A stretch of DNA of 22,082 nt, taken from the NCBI GenBank assembly GCA_963575745.1, contig CAUYUJ010020742.1, positions 129,020 through 151,101 on the forward strand. Direction: 5' to 3'. Positions 17,225 through 22,082 of this stretch are shown here, piece after piece. Both the position numbers and the translations under genes were made by a program. The stretch comes from Prorocentrum cordatum (lineage: Eukaryota > Sar > Dinophyceae > Prorocentrales > Prorocentraceae). Under the pieces are notes generated by a model. The model saw nothing but the letters and a program-made list of their open reading frames with translations. It made no database searches and was not told the DNA's origin. The number at the start of each line of letters is the position of its first letter. The first letter of the stretch is position 1.

Positions 17225-17238
17225 CTCTAGGCCTCCCA

Positions 17239-17455
17239 GATGGGGTTGGAGCAGATGGGGTCGGAGGATCGCGCCGCATCGCCGACGCATTGGCGATGCG
17301 GCTCGATGCGGAGCCCGATTTTCCCGACGCCAGCGTCGCCGATGCACCGCCGGCGACGGCGATGCATCGGCGATGCATCGCCGATGCGTTGGCGATGCGG
17401 CGCGTTCCTCCGACCCCACCTGCTCGGACCCCACCTGCTTGTACCCCACCGATGT
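17239..17455. mobile_element. GCGATGC-rich palindromic element, copy 1
   Basis: The left arm GCAGATGGGGTCGGAGGATC, then GCGCCGCATCGCC (17251-17283), is nearly complementary to the right arm GGCGATGCGGCGCGTTCCTC, then CGACCCCACCTGC (17391-17423). Outside the core arms, about 15-bp GCAGRTGGGGTCGGA units are repeated on both sides. The interior is built from GCGATGCATCGGC palindromes. Confidence 0.8.
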
Positions 17456-17695
17456 TCCAACGTACGTCAGCTTTGATCACCAGAAGGAATTGCAAGCACC
17501 AAGGAAGCACCGAAGCTGGAGGGTTTTCACGTGTCGGGCCCTGGGAGGCGACACTCGTTCTCGACCCTGATTCAATATTTCGTCCGGTTGCTCGACGTTG
17601 TCTCCGGGCTGTGGTCCTCAAGTGCGATGGGAACAGCATGAACCGGGGGGGCCTCTAAACTCTCAGAGGCGACGATAGGGGCGAATAGCCCAGGG
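17456..17695. other. Intronic sequence, nothing recognised
   Basis: Ordinary-composition sequence between two elements. Short open frame only. It ends with GCCCAGGG, the possible left TSD of the next element. Confidence 0.4.
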
Positions 17696-17921
17696 GAGAG
17701 CACTTCATGCATTCAGGGAGGAGGAGGAGGAGGAGGAGGAGGAGGAGGACGAGGAGAAGGAGGAGGAGGAGGAGGAGGAGGAGGAGGAGGAGGAGGAGGA
17801 GGAGGAGGAGGGGGGGGAGGAGGAGAGGAGGAGGAGGAGGAGGAGGAGGAGGAGGAGGAGGAGGAGAGGAGGAGGAGGAGGAGGAGGAGGAGGAGCAGGA
17901 GGGGGGACAGGCCCGACCTAA
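17696..17921. mobile_element. Probable GTCGGGC-family element with a (GGA)n interior
   Basis: The right end is intact: GGAGGGGGGACAGGCCCGAC, then CTAA, ending at 17921 and followed by GCACAGGG. The near-identical 8-mer GCCCAGGG (17688-17695) lies just before the (GGA)n array and could be the other TSD. The expected left TIR is not recognisable beyond CATTCAGGGAGGA. The interior is the microsatellite rather than the usual AT-rich sequence. The right end is secure; the left boundary is inferred. Confidence 0.5.
17717..17899. repeat. (GGA)n microsatellite
   Basis: About 180 bp of nearly pure GGA with G-run interruptions at about 17810-17830. Purine-only on +, so it could form triplex or G-quadruplex structures. 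It lies within the probable element at 17696-17921. Confidence 0.95.
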
Positions 17922-18373
17922 GCACAGGGGGGGGCCTTGTCAAGAAGTGCCCTGCTTGCCTCCAGGGTGTCCTGGCTCTTCTTGGGTTTCGAGGGTCTTG
18001 CCGTGGAGAGCGCTTGCGTTCCCGCGCCAAGCATCCATGGGCTTCCTGGGGTCTCAGGGCTGAGCTTCTCGGGGAAGGGTTCTTGTGGTCGGGCTCCTAC
18101 TGTAGAGGGTCGAGGACCAGGGATCGAGGGGGGGTGGTTGAGGGGGATCTTCTTGGCTTCGGCCCCCGGAGACCCGTTTCGGGCCCATGGGCCGCCGGAA
18201 AACGATCCAGGGTGAAGGGGGGCTGGCCTGGGTGGGCTCCAGTAGGGGCCATGGACAGATTCTGTCAGCATGCTGGTTGATAGGCAGCGAGGGGCAGGTG
18301 AGGGGCAGGAGGAGAAGGAGAGGGAGGTGGAAGAGGATGAGGGGGTATCACCCAGGCCCTCAATCGGGGTGGA
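17922..18373. other. Intronic sequence, nothing recognised
   Basis: GC-rich sequence without repeat partners or recognisable coding. Several short overlapping open frames but no domain. Confidence 0.4.
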
Positions 18374-18505
18374 GTTGATGTGGTCATAAGATCGCGCCGC
18401 ACCGCCGATGTATCGGAGATGCGGTGCGATCTGGAGCAAGATATGTTTCATCCCGACGTCGCCGATGCTTTGCCGATTCGGCGCGATCCTCCGACCCCAT
18501 CTACC
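18374..18505. mobile_element. GCGATGC-rich palindromic element, copy 2
   Basis: The left arm GTTGATGTGGTCATAAGATC, then GCGCCGCACCGCC, and the right arm CGGCGCGATCCTCCGACCCC, then ATC, match the arms of the element at 17239-17455 in sequence and order. Interior GCCGATG and TCGGAGATGCGG units again form small palindromes. This copy is shorter and more diverged. Confidence 0.7.
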
Positions 18506-18569
18506 CTGGCTCCATCAAGGTGGCCTTGATACTATAAGAAGAAAGGCAAGACGGACGAGAAGGAAACCT

Positions 18570-18603
18570 AGGAGGTGGAGGAGGAGGAGGAGGAGGAGGC
18601 ATG
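18570..18603. repeat. Short (GGA)n tract
   Basis: About ten GGA units following GAAACCTAGGAGGT. Intronic. Confidence 0.85.
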
Positions 18604-18837
18604 AGGGAAAGAGGCATGATAACCCCATGCCCACGATAATAATGTACCCCCCCCTTAAGTCGTTAGAGTTTTTTATCGTCGACCAATAAGAGTTTGGTCG
18701 GGGGCGCGGGGGCGCGGAGGCCGAACTTCATTATCACGGGAAAAGTTCGCCATCGAAGTTACTTCCTGCTTATGTTGAGATAACAACATCAAGCGAAGCG
18801 AACACGTTGTTTCAGGATGTCCCAAGCGAAACCAATG

Positions 18838-18990
18838 TCCTTCTGTCTCTTTGTAGTTCTTTCTGTCTCTCTTTCTTTCTTTCTCTGTCTCTCTTTCTCT
18901 CTCTCTCTCTGTCTCTCTATCTCTTTCTCCTTCCTGGCCTCTCTGTCTCTCTCTCTCTGTCTCTCTATCTCTTTCTCCTCCTCCTCCCCC
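18838..18990. repeat. (CT)n/(TCTG)n pyrimidine tract
   Basis: CT repeats with an internal duplication: GTCTCTCTATCTCTTTCTCC occurs at about 18911 and again at about 18957. It is not followed by a recognisable exon. Confidence 0.85.
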
Positions 18991-19029
18991 TGGCGCCCTG
19001 AACTTGTTTATCGCTGGGGTTGATTATCC

Positions 19030-19400
19030 AGGGAAAACGAGGCACGTGAGCTACCCTACACGAGCACTTAAAACAATTAATTTTCATAAAGCGCTTGTAA
19101 ATAAAATTTAATACATTTGAATCTTCAGATTTGTTGTTTTATCCTCCTTTCCTCTTATCTTTATCCTTTTCATTTATTATCGAGGGATTTGTCGAGGATG
19201 TCTCCAGCGAGATAAGCCGTTGTTGAGGATATTTCTATGAAGACTAAACGCCAAGGATGTCTCAAAACGTGCTCGGTTTGGTCTCCTCTTGATAATCTCT
19301 TACTTCGAGATTATGCTGAGGTCTGGTGGGCTACTTTGATTATCTCCCCCTGAACCCCGAACTTTATTATCCCCTAGTGTTTAGTCTCGTGAGCATGAGG
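19030..19400. other. AT-rich island inside the SDHA intron
   Basis: Sharp local drop in GC, with AAAACAATTAATTTTCATAA, TAAATAAAATTTAATACATT and TTATCCTTTTCATTTATTAT stretches. GATTATC/GATAAT words recur here and just upstream (18675-18740), together with GAACTTNATTATC. No gene recognised. It could be an older insertion from a different compositional background. Confidence 0.55.
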
Positions 19401-19414
19401 TTAAGGAAGGGGGG

Positions 19415-19545
19415 ACAAGGATGATGAGGAGGAGAGGGATGTCGATGAGGAAGAAACGGAATGGGAGGACGAGGAGGTTGGGGAGAGGGAGGAGGAGGAG
19501 AAGGAGGAGGCGGAGGAGATGGAGGAGGTGGCGAAGGATAAGTGG
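19415..19545. repeat. Imperfect GGA/GAG-rich tract
   Basis: Degenerate GGA/GAG purine-rich sequence on +. No coding inferred. Confidence 0.8.
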
Positions 19546-19602
19546 TGGTAGTGGCGCGCAGAAGCGAGCGGGGAGGGGGGACGTGAAGATCGCGCAGAAA
19601 TG

Positions 19603-20050
19603 AGCCGCATTGCCGCCAGGGCATTCGGGGGAGTGGCGTGGGGGCGAGCTCATGTGGGCGCTGCCGCCAGGGCCTTCGGTGGAGCTCCGTATGGGGCCAC
19701 GAAGCGCGTGAGGGGTGCCCCGAAGAGGTGGTGGTTGTGGCAACTGCCGCTGGGGCCTGCGGAAGAGCTCCCTATGGGGCCACGGCGCGCGGTGCGTCTG
19801 TGTGTGTGTGTGTGCCGGCATGAGTGTGTGTGTATATATGCGTGGGGGGGGCGCATGTGGCCGCTGCCGCCGCTGGGCCCTTCGGTGGAGCTCCCTGTGG
19901 GGCCACGGAGCGTGTGAGGGGCGTGCCGACACGAGTGGTGGGGGGGGGGGCGCGTGTGGCCGCTGCCGCCGCTGGGGCCTCTGGTGAGGCTCCCTGTGGG
20001 GCCACAGAGCGCTCGAGGGGCGTGCCAACACGTGCGTGCGTTGGGGGGGG
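19603..20050. repeat. Degenerate tandem repeat of about 90-100 bp
   Basis: Four to five units containing GTGGCCGCTGCCGCCGCTGG, GGAGCTCCCTGTGGGGCCAC and GGAGCG(C/T)GTGAGGGGCGTGCC. Clearest units begin near 19650, 19738, 19853 and 19952. One unit is interrupted by (GT)n at about 19799-19835. Frames give GAPYGATERVRGVPTR-like peptides, but unit lengths vary and I see no conserved frame. Confidence 0.65.
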
Positions 20051-20935
20051 GGGCGCCCTCCTCGCCAGCCGGAGGCGCGCGGCTCGCGCCAGTGCCGGCT
20101 GCCCCCCCCTGGGTGTGACGGGCGGCTCGCCGTGGCGGCGGCTGCTGCTGCCGACGACGAACGTCAGGGGCTTCAAGGCGAGAGCTTTCTTTTGAAGAGA
20201 CGCCCTCCTCCACCAGCACAAGTGTTGCACCACTCGAGTTTTGTAACTCCTCGACCGCGAGGGCTCTCTTGGCGAAGCGCTCGGCTCGCCATTGCCCGGC
20301 CCAGCGGGTGTGGGGGTGCGACCAGCGGGGGTGGAATCACCTAGAGGGAGAGGGATGAAGCAGGAGGGCGAGGCAAGGGAGAGGGAGGGTGGAGGAGGAA
20401 GCGTGTGTACGCGGGGGACGAAGCGAGGACCAGCGGGGTGGTGGTCGCGGTTTTTTTCGGAAGGGGTGAGCGGGGGGAAGGCTTGTCGGGGACGGGCCCA
20501 AGACCAACACCGCGCGAGCAAACATAACCGAAGGCGTCCGAACCCGAGTCCTCTTCGAGGGTCTTGGGCGGACGAGTCGTGGCGTCGCGGCGGGTTCGCA
20601 CCCAGTCAAGGTCCGCCCTCCCGAGGCCCAAGGTGTCCAGGACGTGCTCGCGGGCCCGCGGACGGCGGGACCCCGCCCGCTGCCCAAACTTGCTAGGCCG
20701 GCTGCCCTCAGGGTACCCAGGACCAATCGACATGGGCGAGTTCTGGAGTTCTGGCTACAAGACGATGTTTAATCGGAGGTGGATAGACCTCCTGCCCTGA
20801 CACGTCGATGAAGGAGTTGGCCGTGTTCAGAGGGCGTCGCGGCCGTCTTTTTGCGGGTCCAGGTCCGTCGGTTTCGGTCTCAGGCCGTTTCCACTAAGGG
20901 GAGGTTTACTAAAGGGAGGTTTGTCCACCGCCGAT
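20051..20935. other. Intronic sequence with one weak exon-like frame
   Basis: GC-rich sequence without repeats that I can pair. The only frame of ordinary composition is + 20735-20800 (MGEFWSSGYKTMFNRRWIDL then LP and TGA). It has no recognised domain and no supporting upstream exon, so I leave it uncalled. Confidence 0.4.
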
Positions 20936-21109
20936 GTTAGATGAATGGAGCCTTCCATTTTCGTGCTGATTTCCACTGGACGGCCACGCACAAGCTTCTC
21001 ATTGGCACTTGAACCTTGGGCCGCAGACCTCGGGAAATCCTGTCTAGGTATTCTGCACGAGTTGGAGTGACCTCAGCAGTGCACAACTTGCCGAGCTCAC
21101 GCAACTGGG

Positions 21110-21112
<3 letters not shown>

Positions 21113-21150
<38 letters not shown>
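21113..21150. repeat. (GCA)n microsatellite
   Basis: About twelve CAG/GCA units. Intronic, so not a polyglutamine tract of SDHA. Confidence 0.95.
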
Positions 21151-21261
21151 ACATCGGATAACAACAACCACGGACGCGATTTACTGTGACATACTGCATC
21201 TTGTGAAAGCTATCCTCCCATCCACAGGTACGGCGTGGGAAGGACGGGGTGGGACCACCAA

Positions 21262-21362
21262 GAGGAGGAGGAGGAGGAGGAGGAGGAGGAGGAGGAGGAG
21301 GAGGAGGAGGAGGAGGAGGAGGAGGAGGAGGAGGAGGAGGAAAAAGAAGGAGGAGGAGGAGG
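21262..21362. repeat. (GGA)n microsatellite
   Basis: About thirty GGA units ending in AAAAAGAAGG. Purine-only on +. Confidence 0.95.
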
Positions 21363-21547
21363 GAGGGTCGCGGCCCTCGGGGCCTCGCGGCGAGCTCCTT
21401 TCGCCGCCCCTGGCGGGCCCAGGAGGGGCTGCCAGGAGCCAGGCCAGGGGGGGGAACGCGGCGACCCCCGACCGCCAACGGATCGCCCGCAGGGGCCCGG
21501 TGGCTCGCCCCGCCCAGGAGCGGGAGCGGATTTGCTGTGGGGGAAAG

Positions 21548-21858
21548 GTTCGAGGAGGTGGAGGAGGAGGAGGAGGCGTAGGAGTAGGAGGAGGGGGCGC
21601 GAGGAGGAGGGGGTCGAGGAGAGGGGGTCGAGGAGGAGGAGGAGTAGGAGGAGGAGGAGGGGGAGAGGAGGAGGAGGGGGGTCGAGGAGGAGGGGGTCGA
21701 GGAGGAGGACGAGGGGGGGAGGAGGAGGAGGAGGAAGAGGAGGAGGAGGAGGAGGAGGAGGAGGAGAAGGAGGAGAGGAGGAGGAGGAGGAGTTCGAGGA
21801 GGAGGAGGAGGAGGAGGAGGAGGAGGAGGAGGAGTAGGAGGAGGGGGCGGGAGGGTTG
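21548..21858. repeat. (GGA)n-rich tract with GGTCGA and GTAGGA units
   Basis: Long imperfect GGA array with GGGGGTCGAGGAGG and GGAGTAGGAGG variants. It stops about 30 bp before the acceptor of SDHA exon d, so this exon has a purine-rich rather than pyrimidine-rich 3' intron end. Confidence 0.9.
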
Positions 21859-21887
21859 AGGGCCCGCGCAGCCGGGGGCCGCCCGAG

Positions 21888-21943
21888 GCGCGAACCGCCT
21901 GGGTGCGAACTCGCTGCTCGACCTCGTCGTGTTCGGCCGGCAG
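21888..21943 (+). CDS. SDHA: SDHA exon d: GANRLGANSLLDLVVFGR segment
   Basis: The first two bases (GC) complete the Gly codon begun in exon c. The exon then encodes ANRLGANSLLDLVVFGRQ. This block is among the most conserved in SDHA/fumarate reductases, and its Arg (in ANRLG) binds a substrate carboxylate. Acceptor is CCCGAG|GCGC. The 3' end is uncertain: CGGCAG|GCCGCC gives a GC donor at 21944 matching the CAG|GC donor of exon a. Reading through gives two more plausible residues (A-A), with a possible GA donor at 21951. Beyond that, RRETQRTRVDKTKSW then poly-Arg is not SDHA-like. Confidence 0.93.
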
Positions 21944-22082
21944 GCCGCCAGACGGGAAACGCAAAGAACCCGCGTTGACAAGACGAAGAGCTGGAGGAGG
22001 AGGAGCAGTAGGAGGAGGAGGAGGAGGAGAGGAGGAGGAGGGAACAGAGCGGAGTACGGGCAAGCGTGGTAGTAGTAGTAGT
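21944..22082 (+). other. SDHA: Start of the next SDHA intron, with (GGA)n
   Basis: After the conserved exon d residues the frame loses family resemblance and enters a GGA array (about 21990-22045), then ends in (GTA)n. The next SDHA exon lies beyond the window. Confidence 0.6.

Larger units (their letters stand above)
14109..21887 (+). other. SDHA: SDHA intron c-d, GC-AG, 7779 bp
   Basis: Inferred intron from GC at 14109-14110 to AG at 21886-21887. Joining its flanks restores the VHGANRLG motif without adding or losing a residue, which makes the boundaries convincing despite the size. It contains most of the elements listed below. Confidence 0.88.

Noticed and set aside
20735-20800. Short exon-like frame MGEFWSSGYKTMFNRRWIDL then LP-stop
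   Set aside because: Composition is ordinary, but there is no recognised domain or upstream exon, and it falls in an SDHA intron.
21044-22063. 339-residue open frame on the minus strand
   Set aside because: It is poly-Leu/Ser/Pro from the reverse of GGA arrays and is antisense to the well-supported SDHA exon d.

Overview
Nuclear DNA of a GC-rich eukaryote, most likely a dinoflagellate (inference, about 0.7). The supported introns begin with GC rather than GT and end in AG followed by G, introns reach 7.8 kb, exons are as short as 29 nt, and the sequence is dominated by micro- and minisatellites. Haptophytes also use GC donors and are the main alternative.

The main result is a stretched-out gene on the + strand for the flavoprotein subunit of mitochondrial succinate dehydrogenase (SDHA). 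Four short exons, at 6626-6694, 12753-12781, 14062-14108 and 21888-~21943, join in frame. They encode about 66 contiguous residues around the active site: the HYNMGG block, the GEA...SVHGANRLG block and NSLLDLVVFGR. About 200 coding bases are spread over 15.3 kb, separated by introns of 6058, 1280 and 7779 bp. Exons for the N-terminal two thirds and the C-terminus are not recognised here and probably lie outside the window.

Region by region. 1-850: GC-rich sequence and a (CAT)n tract. 859-1499: a probable small gene of unknown function with two exons, terminal stop included. 1880-5815: three tandem copies of a 1.1-1.5 kb composite repeat built from a 41-bp minisatellite, a 21-bp minisatellite, (TCG)n and (TTG)n; copy 3 carries a CT tract in place of some of these. 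5816-6625: (GGA)n and unrecognised sequence. 6626 to the end: the SDHA exons and their introns.

The introns are crowded with non-autonomous elements. One family of about 160-bp elements has terminal inverted repeats (TIRs) of the type GTCGGGCSTGTCCCTCTACAGG and 8-bp target-site duplications (TSDs): five complete copies and one probable microsatellite-expanded copy. There are also a 387-bp nested palindrome, paired 70-bp hairpins, two copies of a TIR element carrying a GCGTCGATTA minisatellite, two palindromes rich in GCGATGC, a foldback element with CCAGATTGG repeats, and a 27-bp-TIR element. No tRNA, rRNA, CRISPR, promoter or terminator could be supported. Most long open frames here are translations of trinucleotide repeats.
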